Of a stretch of 64,000 nucleotides of DNA, positions 17,609 to 25,306 are shown piece after piece. The stretch is from Actinomycetales bacterium (lineage in GTDB: Bacteria > Actinomycetota > Actinomycetes > S36-B12). The stretch covers positions 124,001 through 188,000 of the forward strand of contig WGLX01000012.1 of assembly GCA_016125355.1 (NCBI GenBank), written 5' to 3'. The stretch's first letter is position 1; every line of letters begins with the position of its first letter. Position numbers and translations under genes: made by a program. The notes beneath the pieces were generated by a model that had not been told where the DNA came from, searched no databases, and was given only the letters and a program-made list of their open reading frames with translations.

Positions 17609-19382
17609 AGGCGAGTGCGCCCACTGCTGAAACCGTGGTGCCTCGGGCGACGGAGCTCAGGCGCTCTTCGCCGACAGTCTCGTGTGCCATCAGGGGCACG
17701 ATGGCCGCCCGATCGGTCAACGACTCGACTCGAGCGACTTGGGTGGCCTCGTTGTCGGCGCGGACCCTGAGGAACGGTGATTCGGGGTGTGCGGCGAGGA
17801 GCGAGTAGTTGATGACCCAGGCCCACGGATGGATGCCCGCGCGTTCCAGGTCCTGCTGGAGGATCTCTGCTTCGGCGACCGGGGTCGGCTCGGCCAGAGT
17901 GATGAGCAGGACCTTGGTCTGGCTGGGGTCCTGCAGCCGCATCAACGGGGTGGTGTAGGACAGGGCGTCGCCCATCTGGCGCACCACGTCGCGGTGGTAG
18001 GAACCCGCTGCGTCGAGGAGGAGCAGGGTGTGGCCGGTGGGTGCGGTGTCGATGACCACGAACTCGTGGCGTGACTCGTGCACGGCCTTGGAGAACTGCT
18101 GGAAGACCGCGACTTCCTCGGTACAAGGGGAGAGCAGGTCCTCAGCGAGGTTGCGTCTGCCGGCCTCGTCGAGGCTCTTGCCCTTGGTGGCCATCACCCG
18201 GTCGCGGTACTCCCGCGTCGCCTCGACCGGGTCGATGCGCGAGACCCGCAGGCCTGCCACGGCGCTGTGCAGGGTCTGCTCCAGGTGGGCCGCGGGATCG
18301 GTTGTGGTCAGGTGGACTGGGTGGCCGCGGTGGGCGAGCTCGACGGCGATCGCGGAGGCGATGGTGGTCTTGCCGACCCCGCCCTTGCCCATGCAGAGCA
18401 CCAGGCCGTGCTGGTCGGTCTCGATCTCATCGACCAGCGCCGCCAGCGACCCCGGCAGGGTCGCCTCCGGGGCCTCGGAACCGTCCGGCAGTTCGGGTGC
18501 CGTCTCGCTCACCAGGGACCGCAGCGCAGGCAGACCCACCATGTTGGTCGGCCGCAGCGCGATCACGTCTCGGGTCAGTCCCGCTACGCCGGCCGGCATC
18601 GTCTCGAGTGCTGCGGTCTCGCGGCTGCGCACGGCGGTCGCGAGTGCCTCGTGCCCGGCCTCGGGGGGCAGCACGCCGTTGATGACCACGTGCGTGGCGT
18701 GGATGCCGATCTCGCCGAGCTCGTGCTGGGTCCGGTCGATCTCGGTCAGAGAGGAGGTCTGGGCGCGGGCCACGAGGACCAGTCGGGTGCGAACCGGGTC
18801 CTTGAGCGCCTCGACGGCTGCGGCATAGGTCGAGCGTTGCTTGTCCAGCCCGGCCAGCGGCCCCAGGCAGGAGGCGTCGCCCTTGCCGGCCTGGAGGAAG
18901 TCGGTCCAGGAGCCGGGGAGCTGGAGCAGCCGAACGGTGTGGCCGGTGGGGGCGGTGTCGAAGATGACGTGGTCGTAGCCGCCGTAGAGGGCTGGGTCGG
19001 CCAGGAAGGACGTGAACTCGTTGAACGAGGCGATCTCGGTGGTGCAAGACCCGGAGAGCTGTTCGGTGATCGCGGCCAGTTCCTTGTCGGGCAGCAGCCC
19101 ACGCACCGGGCCGACGATCCGTTCCCGGTAGGCCTCGGCGGCCTGCTCCGGGTCGATCTCCAGTGCCGAGAGACCGGGAACGGCGTCGATGCGGGTGATG
19201 GTGTTCCCGATCGCGAGGTCGAAGACCTGGCCCAAATTGGAGGCCGGGTCGGTGCTGATCAGCAGGACCCGTTTGCCGTGCTCGGCCAGGGTGACGGCGG
19301 TGGCGCAGGCGATCGAGGTCTTGCCGACCCCGCCCTTGCCGGTGAAGAACAGGAACGGCGGCGGGTTGTCGAGGAATCGCAT
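17607..19382 (-). CDS. arsA: Arsenite-stimulated ATPase ArsA
   Basis: 591 residues made of two homologous halves. Each has a P-loop ('FTGKGGVGKTS' near residue 15 and 'MGKGGVGKTT' near 325) and the signature 'DTAPTGHT'. Cysteines at positions matching the arsenite-binding triad are present: 'SGSCTTEIASF', 'GDASCLGPL' and 'LSPCTEEVAVF'. ArsA drives arsenite efflux through the membrane protein ArsB and receives As(III) from ArsD. The start ATG 19382 gives the usual 'MRFLDNPPPFLFF' opening and lies two bases after the upstream stop, so it is co-translated with arsM-arsD. No ArsB or Acr3 gene is in the window, which leaves its partner unclear. Confidence 0.93.
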   Translation of the reverse strand: MRFLDNPPPFLFFTGKGGVGKTSIACATAVTLAEHGKRVLLISTDPASNLGQVFDLAIGNTITRIDAVPGLSALEIDPEQAAEAYRERIVGPVRGLLPDKELAAITEQLSGSCTTEIASFNEFTSFLADPALYGGYDHVIFDTAPTGHTVRLLQLPGSWTDFLQAGKGDASCLGPLAGLDKQRSTYAAAVEALKDPVRTRLVLVARAQTSSLTEIDRTQHELGEIGIHATHVVINGVLPPEAGHEALATAVRSRETAALETMPAGVAGLTRDVIALRPTNMVGLPALRSLVSETAPELPDGSEAPEATLPGSLAALVDEIETDQHGLVLCMGKGGVGKTTIASAIAVELAHRGHPVHLTTTDPAAHLEQTLHSAVAGLRVSRIDPVEATREYRDRVMATKGKSLDEAGRRNLAEDLLSPCTEEVAVFQQFSKAVHESRHEFVVIDTAPTGHTLLLLDAAGSYHRDVVRQMGDALSYTTPLMRLQDPSQTKVLLITLAEPTPVAEAEILQQDLERAGIHPWAWVINYSLLAAHPESPFLRVRADNEATQVARVESLTDRAAIVPLMAHETVGEERLSSVARGTTVSAVGALA

Positions 19383-19384
19383 GA

Positions 19385-20665
19385 TCAGCAGCACCCGGTC
19401 GGGCCGCAGCCGCTGTCCTCTGCGAGCGCGAGCTCGGTGGCTCCGGCCGGGACGGCGACCGGCGTCTGCATGAGAGTGGGCGTCGGAGCGGTCAGGCCGG
19501 TGTAGCGGAGCAGCTGGTCACGCGTGGGGTAGGCGCCGGTCAGGACGGTGACCCCGTCGACGGTGGTCAGCGGCAGACCTTCGGAGCCCGCGACCTCCAG
19601 GAACGAGCGCACCGCGTCCTGCGAGGCGAAGGCGAGGGGATCGTTGGCCAGGTTGTGCCGCGCGATGTCGGCTCCCTGGGCGGTGAGGTGGTTGAGGTCG
19701 GCGGTCAACTCGACGAGGCGTTGGTCGACGTCCTCCCCGCAGACCCCGGTGTTGCAGCACAGGGCGGGTTCGTAGACGTGGACGCTGGGCATGCGGGTCT
19801 CCTCAGATTCGGTCGTGGGGCTGCCGGTGCGCTGCATGAGGGGTTTGGTCGCCCGCAGGGAGGCGTTACGGATGACGCCGTCGAAGTCCGCGATCAGCGT
19901 GTCGAGGTCGGCGCTCGCGGGCAGGTCCGGGGGCCGCAGGCCGGCGGCCAGTCCTTCGAGCTCTCTGCGCCCGAAGACGTTCGTGGGTTCGATGTCGACA
20001 CGCTCGAAGCCGGCAGCCTGCATCAGCGCGACGGCGTCCGCCTCGACGAGGGCACCGGCGATGCAGCCGGTCCACAGGGCCATCACCTGGGTGAGGTCCG
20101 GGCTCAGCGGCCGGGAAAGGATCACGTCGGAGATGGCGAGCCGTCCGCCGGGACGCAGGACTCGGAACGCTTCGCGGAAGACCTGGGCCTTGTCGACCGA
20201 CAGGTTGACCACACAGTTGGAGATGATCACGTCAACTGAGTCGTCGGGGAGCGGGATGTCCTCGATGCTCCCGAGCAGGAACTCGACGTTCTCGACCCCG
20301 GCCTTCGCCTTGTTGGCGTTGGCGAGGACGAGCATCTCCGGTGTCATGTCCAGCCCGTAGGCCTTGCCGTCCGGGGCGACGCGGCGTGCGGAGAGCAGCA
20401 CGTCGATGCCTCCTCCGGAGCCGAGGTCGAGCACGACGTCGCCCGGCTGGAGAGCAGCGAGCAGGGTCGGGTTGCCGCAGCCCAGCGAAGCTGTGATCGC
20501 TTCCTGGGGCAGCAGATCGCGCGCGGCATCGTCGTACTGGGACTGCCCGAAGGGGGCCGCGTCGGTGTAGGCGGCCGGCCCGCAGCAGGAGGAGACGTTC
20601 CGTGCTGCCTCCGCGTACCGCTCCTGGACGGCGCTGCGGATCTTGTCTGCTTCGTGGGTCGTCAC
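19385..20665 (-). CDS. arsM-arsD: Fused arsenite methyltransferase-arsenic chaperone (ArsM-ArsD)
   Basis: 426 residues from GTG 20665, with a GAGGA site overlapping the arsR stop. Residues 1-291 are ArsM: SAM motif 'VLDLGSGGGIDVLLSA', an early Cys pair ('NVSSCCGP'), and 'ISNCVVNLS' and 'WTGCIAGAL' matching the catalytic cysteines. Residues 292-426 are ArsD: 'YEPALCCNTGVCG' holds the Cys12/13/18 triad and the tail ends 'GCGPTGCC'. No stop separates them. The ArsD methionine (ATG 19792) has its own site TGAGGAG six bases upstream, and that site holds an out-of-frame TGA. Separate ArsD may therefore also be made. ArsM methylates As(III); ArsD hands As(III) to ArsA. Confidence 0.88.
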   Translation of the reverse strand: MTTHEADKIRSAVQERYAEAARNVSSCCGPAAYTDAAPFGQSQYDDAARDLLPQEAITASLGCGNPTLLAALQPGDVVLDLGSGGGIDVLLSARRVAPDGKAYGLDMTPEMLVLANANKAKAGVENVEFLLGSIEDIPLPDDSVDVIISNCVVNLSVDKAQVFREAFRVLRPGGRLAISDVILSRPLSPDLTQVMALWTGCIAGALVEADAVALMQAAGFERVDIEPTNVFGRRELEGLAAGLRPPDLPASADLDTLIADFDGVIRNASLRATKPLMQRTGSPTTESEETRMPSVHVYEPALCCNTGVCGEDVDQRLVELTADLNHLTAQGADIARHNLANDPLAFASQDAVRSFLEVAGSEGLPLTTVDGVTVLTGAYPTRDQLLRYTGLTAPTPTLMQTPVAVPAGATELALAEDSGCGPTGCC

Positions 20666-20675
20666 GGTCGGTTCC

Positions 20676-20996
20676 TCAGTTGGTGGGGCAGTCGGTGGTG
20701 CCGGCGAGGGTGGACAGCAGGGCGATCGGTTCGGCGATCGCATCGCAGCACAGGGCGTAGACGTTGGAGCGCCCGACCGGGGTGGCGACGACCAGGCCGT
20801 TCTCCCGCAGGCTCTTGAGGTGATGGCTCACCAGGGTCTGTCCCAGGCCCGTGGTCGCGACGAGTTCGGTCACCGTCGACTCCCGGTCGGCGACCGCGAG
20901 CAGGATCATCAGCCTGTTCTCGTCCGAGAGGGCCTTCAGAACCGGAGCGATCTGTCGGGCTCGGTCAGCTGGGGTCGTGCGCGTTCGAGTCGCCAT
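20676..20996 (-). CDS. arsR: ArsR/SmtB-family repressor
   Basis: 106 residues with a winged helix: 'ALSDENRLMILLAV', recognition helix region 'LGQTLVSHHLKSLRENGLV' and wing 'VATPVGRSNVYAL'. The vicinal cysteines in 'YALCCDAI' may bind As(III) and release DNA. The protein represses arsenic operons until metalloid is present. It lies first in the arsR-arsM/arsD-arsA transcript, with its stop overlapping the next ribosome site. Upstream is a good leaderless promoter with an inverted repeat in the spacer. Confidence 0.9.
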   Translation of the reverse strand: MATRTRTTPADRARQIAPVLKALSDENRLMILLAVADRESTVTELVATTGLGQTLVSHHLKSLRENGLVVATPVGRSNVYALCCDAIAEPIALLSTLAGTTDCPTN

Positions 20997-21002
20997 GCCC
21001 CG

Positions 21003-21031
21003 AACTTAGCACCAGCAAATGTTGGTTTCAA
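21003..21031 (-). promoter_or_regulatory. arsR promoter with operator in the spacer
   Basis: Read on the minus strand: -35 TTGAAA (21031-21026), a 17-base spacer, -10 TAAGTT (21008-21003), then six bases to the arsR ATG, which makes the transcript nearly leaderless. The spacer holds CCAACATTTGCTGG, an imperfect inverted repeat (CCArCA/TGyTGG), a likely ArsR operator. Confidence 0.6.
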
Positions 21032-21081
21032 CAGCAGTCACTGTTCATGGGTCAAGGGGGTTGTGGATCGCACCCTCGGTG

Positions 21082-21180
21082 CTACAGCCACTTGTGGTCG
21101 TCTCGCCAGACGAGGCCAATCGCAACCACACAGGCAATCGAGATCAGCAGGAGCACGCCGATCTGCAGCGCTTCAATCAT
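21082..21180 (-). CDS. 32-residue single-helix membrane peptide
   Basis: A short frame, ATG 21180 to TAG 21082, between arsC and arsR. It encodes Met-Ile-Glu, then one hydrophobic helix ('IGVLLLISIACVVAIGLVW'), then a charged end 'RDDHKWL'. Composition and topology look like a real small membrane protein and not chance: the helix is uninterrupted and flanked by an acidic start and a charged end. There is no strong ribosome site. It could modulate a transporter, but nothing in the sequence shows this. Confidence 0.4.
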   Translation of the reverse strand: MIEALQIGVLLLISIACVVAIGLVWRDDHKWL

Positions 21181-21226
21181 GGTTGGCGCACCATCCACAG
21201 CGACGTTGTTCGCGTCCTCGTAGGGG

Positions 21227-21880
21227 CTACCGATGGGTGGGCTGGGGGACGCCGAGCTCCTCCAACAGGTTCAGGACCCGCTGCTCGATCTCGTCGCGGA
21301 TGGGTCGGACCGAGGCGATGTCCTGCCCGGCTGGGTCTTCGAGCACCCACTCCTCGTACTTCTTGCCGGGGAAGATCGGGCAGGCGTCGCCGCAACCCAT
21401 GGTGATGACCGCGTCGGCGGCTTGGACGACCTCGTCGGTCCACGGTTTGGGGAACTCCCCGGAGATGTCGATGCCCTTCTCGGCCATGGCGGCGACGGCG
21501 ACCTGGCTGATCTCGGCACCGGGTTCGGAGCCGCCCGACCAGGCGATCGCCTGGTCGCCGGCATGGTGGGTGAAGAAGCCGAGGGCCATCTGGGAGCGGC
21601 CGGCGTTGTGCACACACAGGAACAGCACGACCGGCTTGCCGTCGGAGACGTGTCCTTCGACCCGGCAGAGGGCCTGCAGTCGCTGGCGGGCGAACCGCTC
21701 GGCCAGCAGCGGCAGGAAGTTGCTGACCGTCGACTTGTCGGCGAACTCGTCGAACGATGAGTTCAGGAACCGCTCGATCGTCTCGGTGTTGAAGACGGTC
21801 GAGAACTCCTCGGCCAGTCGTGTGGCGGACCGTTTGAGGGCGAGTTGCTGATCAAGGGTGATGGTCGGGTTAGAGCTCAT
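21227..21880 (-). CDS. arsC: Arsenate reductase with N-terminal helical domain
   Basis: 217 residues. Residues 1-80 form a three-helix domain known from actinobacterial ArsC fusions and thought to aid dimerisation. The rest is a low-molecular-weight phosphatase fold: P-loop 'LFLCVHNAGRSQMA' with nucleophile Cys near 89, a cysteine pair in 'MGCGDACPIFPGKK' and the general-acid loop 'WVLEDPAGQD'. It reduces arsenate to arsenite, in Actinobacteria probably with mycothiol or thioredoxin. It lies 29 bases downstream of the arsR-arsC fusion gene on the same strand, so the two are probably one transcript. Confidence 0.9.
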   Translation of the reverse strand: MSSNPTITLDQQLALKRSATRLAEEFSTVFNTETIERFLNSSFDEFADKSTVSNFLPLLAERFARQRLQALCRVEGHVSDGKPVVLFLCVHNAGRSQMALGFFTHHAGDQAIAWSGGSEPGAEISQVAVAAMAEKGIDISGEFPKPWTDEVVQAADAVITMGCGDACPIFPGKKYEEWVLEDPAGQDIASVRPIRDEIEQRVLNLLEELGVPQPTHR

Positions 21881-21909
21881 CGTCGAGCCTCCAGTGAGAG
21901 AAGTGCGGG

Positions 21910-22578
21910 TCAGGATGCGAGGCGAGGGGCGAGGGCGCGGACGCGACCTTCGATCTCGTCATAGGCGGCGTCGAACGCCGCGTCGGTGCCAGCGCGCACG
22001 GGGTCGGGGATCGACCAGTGCAACTCGTGAGGCACGCCCAGCTCCTCGTGCGCCAAGTCGCAGACCGTGATCACCAGGTCGCCCTCGCCGAGCACGTTCG
22101 CGAGAGCGCGCGGACGAAGCCGGGGCAGTGGCAGGTCGTGCCGGCCGGCCACCTCGATCGCACCCGGATCGATCCGGTCAGCCGGATGCGTGCCCGCCGA
22201 GGTCGAAGGGACGTCACTGGCGCGCCGCCACAGGGCCGCGGCCAGGTGCGAACGCGCCGAGTTCGCGGTGCACACGAACACGACCCGCGATGGCGAGGGC
22301 ACCGGCCGCGCGGCGGCAACGAGGGCGGGCTCACGCAGGTGCAGGTACTGGCGCCGCCCGTCTCCCTGGGATCGGTGACTCGACACCAGGCCCACCTCAC
22401 GAAGGACCTTGAGGTGGTGCGCCAGCAGGTTCGAAGGCATCCCCAGAGCCTCGGCCAGCTCCGAGGGGGCCGCATCGCCGGTCGTGAGGATGTCAACGAT
22501 CCGCAGACGCGCCGGATCGCCCAACGCGGCGTAGACCGCGGCGCGTCGAGCCACCGACTCATCAGACTCAAGGTTCAT
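21910..22578 (-). CDS. ArsR-type repressor fused to a low-MW phosphatase (ArsC-like)
   Basis: 222 residues. Residues 1-90 are a winged-helix regulator ('ALGDPARLRIVDILTTG', 'GMPSNLLAHHLKVLREVGL'). Residues 97-222 are an ArsC/phosphatase domain with P-loop 'VFVCTANSARSHLA' (Cys near 103) and 'DLVITVCDLAHEE'. Such fusions are known in Actinobacteria and may couple arsenate binding to regulation. The start codon overlaps a TTGACTCAA palindrome in the short divergent region to the aquaporin gene, so it probably represses itself and that gene. Confidence 0.85.
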   Translation of the reverse strand: MNLESDESVARRAAVYAALGDPARLRIVDILTTGDAAPSELAEALGMPSNLLAHHLKVLREVGLVSSHRSQGDGRRQYLHLREPALVAAARPVPSPSRVVFVCTANSARSHLAAALWRRASDVPSTSAGTHPADRIDPGAIEVAGRHDLPLPRLRPRALANVLGEGDLVITVCDLAHEELGVPHELHWSIPDPVRAGTDAAFDAAYDEIEGRVRALAPRLAS

Positions 22579-22603
22579 TGACTCAAGTTTGACTGAGACA
22601 TCT
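22561..22603. promoter_or_regulatory. Divergent operator between arsR-arsC fusion and aquaporin
   Basis: The two start codons are only 25 bases apart. The region holds the palindrome TTGACTCAA (22578-22586), a flanking ACTCAA copy at 22566-22571 and a second TTGACT at 22589-22594. These TCAA/TTGA half-sites resemble ArsR operators. Binding here would block both genes. Confidence 0.5.
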
Positions 22604-23353
22604 ATGAAAGGTCAAGATGTCGAGGTGACTTCCTCGCTCGCCCGACGACTCCTCGCAGAGTTCCTCGGCACCGGCCTCCTGGTCGCCGTCGTCGTCGGCT
22701 CCGGCATCGCGGCCCAACAGCTCTCACCCGATGACACCGGCATCCAGCTCCTGGAGAATTCGACAGCCACCGTGTTCGGACTCGCGACCCTCATCCTGCT
22801 GTTCGGACCCGTCTCAGGTGCGCACTTCAACCCCGTGGTCTCTCTGGCGGACTGGTTCCTCGGCCGACGCTCGGAACACGGCCTCACACTTCCCGACGTC
22901 GCGGCCTACACCCTTGCCCAGGTGACCGGAGGGATCGCCGGTGCAGTGCTGGCCAACGTCATGTTCGACGTCCACACCGCGATCTCCACCAAGCATCGGG
23001 TCACCAGCGGCCACCTGGTCGCCGAGATCGTGGCAACCGCGGTCCTGGTGGCGCTCATCTTCGCGCTGGTCCGCAGCGACCGCGGCGCCTTCGCCGCGCC
23101 CGCGGTCGGCGCCTACATCGGTGCGGCCTACTGGTTCACCAGCTCCACCTCATTCGCCAACCCGGCGGTCACCATCGGCCGGATCTTCTCCGACACCTTC
23201 GCCGGCATCGCACCTGCTTCCGCGCCCGCCTTCATCGCCATGCAGCTCATCGGCCTCGTTGTCGGTCTCGGACTCATCCTTGCCCTGTATCCCGACGCGG
23301 GCACCAAGGCCGATGACGTCGTCGTCCCACACCCGGTCCCCGACCGGATCTGA
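22604..23353 (+). CDS. Aquaglyceroporin (MIP family), arsenite channel candidate
   Basis: 249 residues from ATG 22604, with six membrane helices. The two pore boxes are 'GAHFNPVVSL' (NPV instead of NPA) and 'TSFANPAVTIG'. MIP channels pass small neutral solutes; those in ars operons (AqpS type) let arsenite flow out after arsenate reduction. Its place beside arsC genes, with no ArsB or Acr3 in sight, makes it a likely arsenite exit route. Seventeen bases separate it from the flavoprotein gene. Confidence 0.85.
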   Translation: MKGQDVEVTSSLARRLLAEFLGTGLLVAVVVGSGIAAQQLSPDDTGIQLLENSTATVFGLATLILLFGPVSGAHFNPVVSLADWFLGRRSEHGLTLPDVAAYTLAQVTGGIAGAVLANVMFDVHTAISTKHRVTSGHLVAEIVATAVLVALIFALVRSDRGAFAAPAVGAYIGAAYWFTSSTSFANPAVTIGRIFSDTFAGIAPASAPAFIAMQLIGLVVGLGLILALYPDAGTKADDVVVPHPVPDRI

Positions 23354-23369
23354 CAGCGAAGGAACCATC

Positions 23370-24776
23370 ATGAAACTCGTCGCCATCGGCGGCAGCGATG
23401 CCGGCATCTCCGCGGCCCTGCGGGCGCGGGAGCTCGACCCGTCGGTCGATGTGACCGTCGTCGTCGCCGACGCCTACCCGAACTTCTCCATCTGCGGCAT
23501 CCCGTACTACATCTCCGGTGAGGTCACGCACTGGCGCAACCTCGCCCACCGCACCCACGCCGACCTCGAAGCGACGGGCATGCGGCTGCGCCTGGACACC
23601 TGGGCCTCTTCCATCGACGTCACCGGACAACGACTCTCCGTTCGCAACCCCGACGGCAGCGACGACGTCATCGAGTACGACGAGCTCATCGTCGGCACCG
23701 GAGCAGTCCCGGTCCGCCCGGCCATCGAAGGCCTCGACGCACTAGGCCCGAAGGACGGGGTGCACCTGCTGCACTCGATGGGCGACACCTTCGCCCTGAC
23801 TGAGTCCCTGGACCGGATCCAGCCCAAGCGCGCGCTCATCGTCGGCGCCGGCTACGTCGGACTCGAGATGGCCGAGGGCCTCACCATGCGCGGGATCGAG
23901 GTCACCCAGGTCGAGATGCTGCCCGAGGTGCTCCCGACCGTCGAGGTCGAGCTGGGCGCCCTGGTCCACGACGAGCTGGCCAAGAACGGCGTCGACGTCC
24001 ACACCAACGCCACCGTCACCCGTATCACCAAGACCGACACCGGACTCCACGTCGAGGGCAACACCACCGACGGGGAAGGACTGGCCTGGGACGTCGACCT
24101 GGTCCTGATCGTCGTCGGGGTCCGACCCGACACCGACCTCCTCGTCCGAGCAGGCGCCCAGACCGGCCCCCGGGGTGCGGTGCTGGTCGACGAGACCATG
24201 GCCACCGGGCTCCCGCACGTGTGGGCCGCCGGTGACTGCGTCGTCACCCACCACCGCCTCCTCGGCACGACCTACCTGCCCCTGGGCACCACCGCCCACA
24301 AGCAAGGTCGGGTCGCCGGAGAGAATGCGCTCGGCAGGTCGGTGAGGTACGCCGGATCGCTCGGCACCCAGGTCGTCAAGGTCTTCGACCTCGTCGCTGC
24401 CCGGACCGGTCTTCGTGACCACGAGGCCGTCGCCGCCGGCTTCACCCCCCTCAGCGCGACCGCATCCCCGGACGACCACAAGGCCTACTACCCGGGCGCG
24501 ACGCCGATCTCGATCCGCATCACCGGCGACGCCGACACCGGCCGACTGCTCGGTGCCCAGCTCATCGGCACCCGAGGTGCGGAGATCTCCAAGCGAGTCG
24601 ACACCTACGCCACCGCGCTCTTCCACCAGATGACCGTGACCGGGATGACCGAGCTCGACCTCTCCTACACCCCGCCGCTGGGTTCGCCCTGGGATGCCGT
24701 CCAGATGGCGACCCAGACATGGGTCAAGAAGCATCAGCTCGACGCCGAGCGCGCCACCCTCAACAAGGACACCTGA
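23370..24776 (+). CDS. CoA-disulfide-reductase-like flavoprotein of the ars cluster
   Basis: 468 residues from ATG 23370, with an AAGGA site. The N-terminal FAD motif is 'VAIGGSDAGISAALRA', the single redox Cys near 42 is in 'NFSICGIPYYISGE', the NAD(P) motif is 'RALIVGAGYVGLEMAEG', and the second FAD motif is 'HVWAAGDCVVT'. A C-terminal dimerisation domain follows. One active-site cysteine instead of a CxxxxC pair places it with CoA-disulfide reductases and NADH oxidases. In ars clusters it may maintain thiols or reduce an arsenic-thiol adduct; that is inference. Its stop overlaps the next start by one base. Confidence 0.8.
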   Translation: MKLVAIGGSDAGISAALRARELDPSVDVTVVVADAYPNFSICGIPYYISGEVTHWRNLAHRTHADLEATGMRLRLDTWASSIDVTGQRLSVRNPDGSDDVIEYDELIVGTGAVPVRPAIEGLDALGPKDGVHLLHSMGDTFALTESLDRIQPKRALIVGAGYVGLEMAEGLTMRGIEVTQVEMLPEVLPTVEVELGALVHDELAKNGVDVHTNATVTRITKTDTGLHVEGNTTDGEGLAWDVDLVLIVVGVRPDTDLLVRAGAQTGPRGAVLVDETMATGLPHVWAAGDCVVTHHRLLGTTYLPLGTTAHKQGRVAGENALGRSVRYAGSLGTQVVKVFDLVAARTGLRDHEAVAAGFTPLSATASPDDHKAYYPGATPISIRITGDADTGRLLGAQLIGTRGAEISKRVDTYATALFHQMTVTGMTELDLSYTPPLGSPWDAVQMATQTWVKKHQLDAERATLNKDT

Positions 24777-25177
24777 TGACCAAGCCGACGCTGCTCTTCG
24801 TCTGCACCCACAACGCCGGCCGGTCCGCCCTCGGCGCCGCACTCGCCCGGCAGCGGGCCGGCGACCGAGCCGTCGTGCTCTCCGCAGGGATCGACCCAGC
24901 CCCGAGCGCGAGCGCTGCAACCATCGCCAGCCTCGCCGAGATCGGCATCGACGACTCCGCACACGTCCCGACGAAGGTCACCGAAGAGCTCATCCGGACG
25001 GCCACTGTGGTGATCTCGATGAAGCCAGGACTCGATCTGCCTCGAATCGACGGAGTCGTCTACGAGACCTGGGATCTTCCGAACCCGCAGGGCTGGGAGG
25101 CATCGGCGATCCGTCCCCTTCGCGATCACGTTGGCGACCGGGTCACTGACCTCTTGGATCAGGTTGCTCCGGCATAG
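24776..25177 (+). CDS. Low-molecular-weight phosphatase-type arsenate reductase
   Basis: 133 residues. P-loop 'LFVCTHNAGRSALGA' with nucleophile Cys near residue 10; acid loop 'ETWDLPNPQGWE' near the end. The fold is that of mycothiol-dependent ArsC1/ArsC2 of Corynebacterium, which form an arseno-mycothiol adduct. It is the third ArsC-like domain in 4 kb. It is translationally coupled (TGATG) to the flavoprotein upstream, which hints that the two act in the same thiol cycle. Confidence 0.82.
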   Translation: MTKPTLLFVCTHNAGRSALGAALARQRAGDRAVVLSAGIDPAPSASAATIASLAEIGIDDSAHVPTKVTEELIRTATVVISMKPGLDLPRIDGVVYETWDLPNPQGWEASAIRPLRDHVGDRVTDLLDQVAPA

Positions 25178-25306
25178 CCAAGATTGGACCTACGGCATGT
25201 GCGACTGCATATCCCCTGCGGCCGGCTGCCGGGCGCGGGCCAGGACGGCGGCGCTCGGGCAGTTCGTTCGCCCAGGACCTCACCACGCCTCCACGGTCCG
25301 GTTGCG

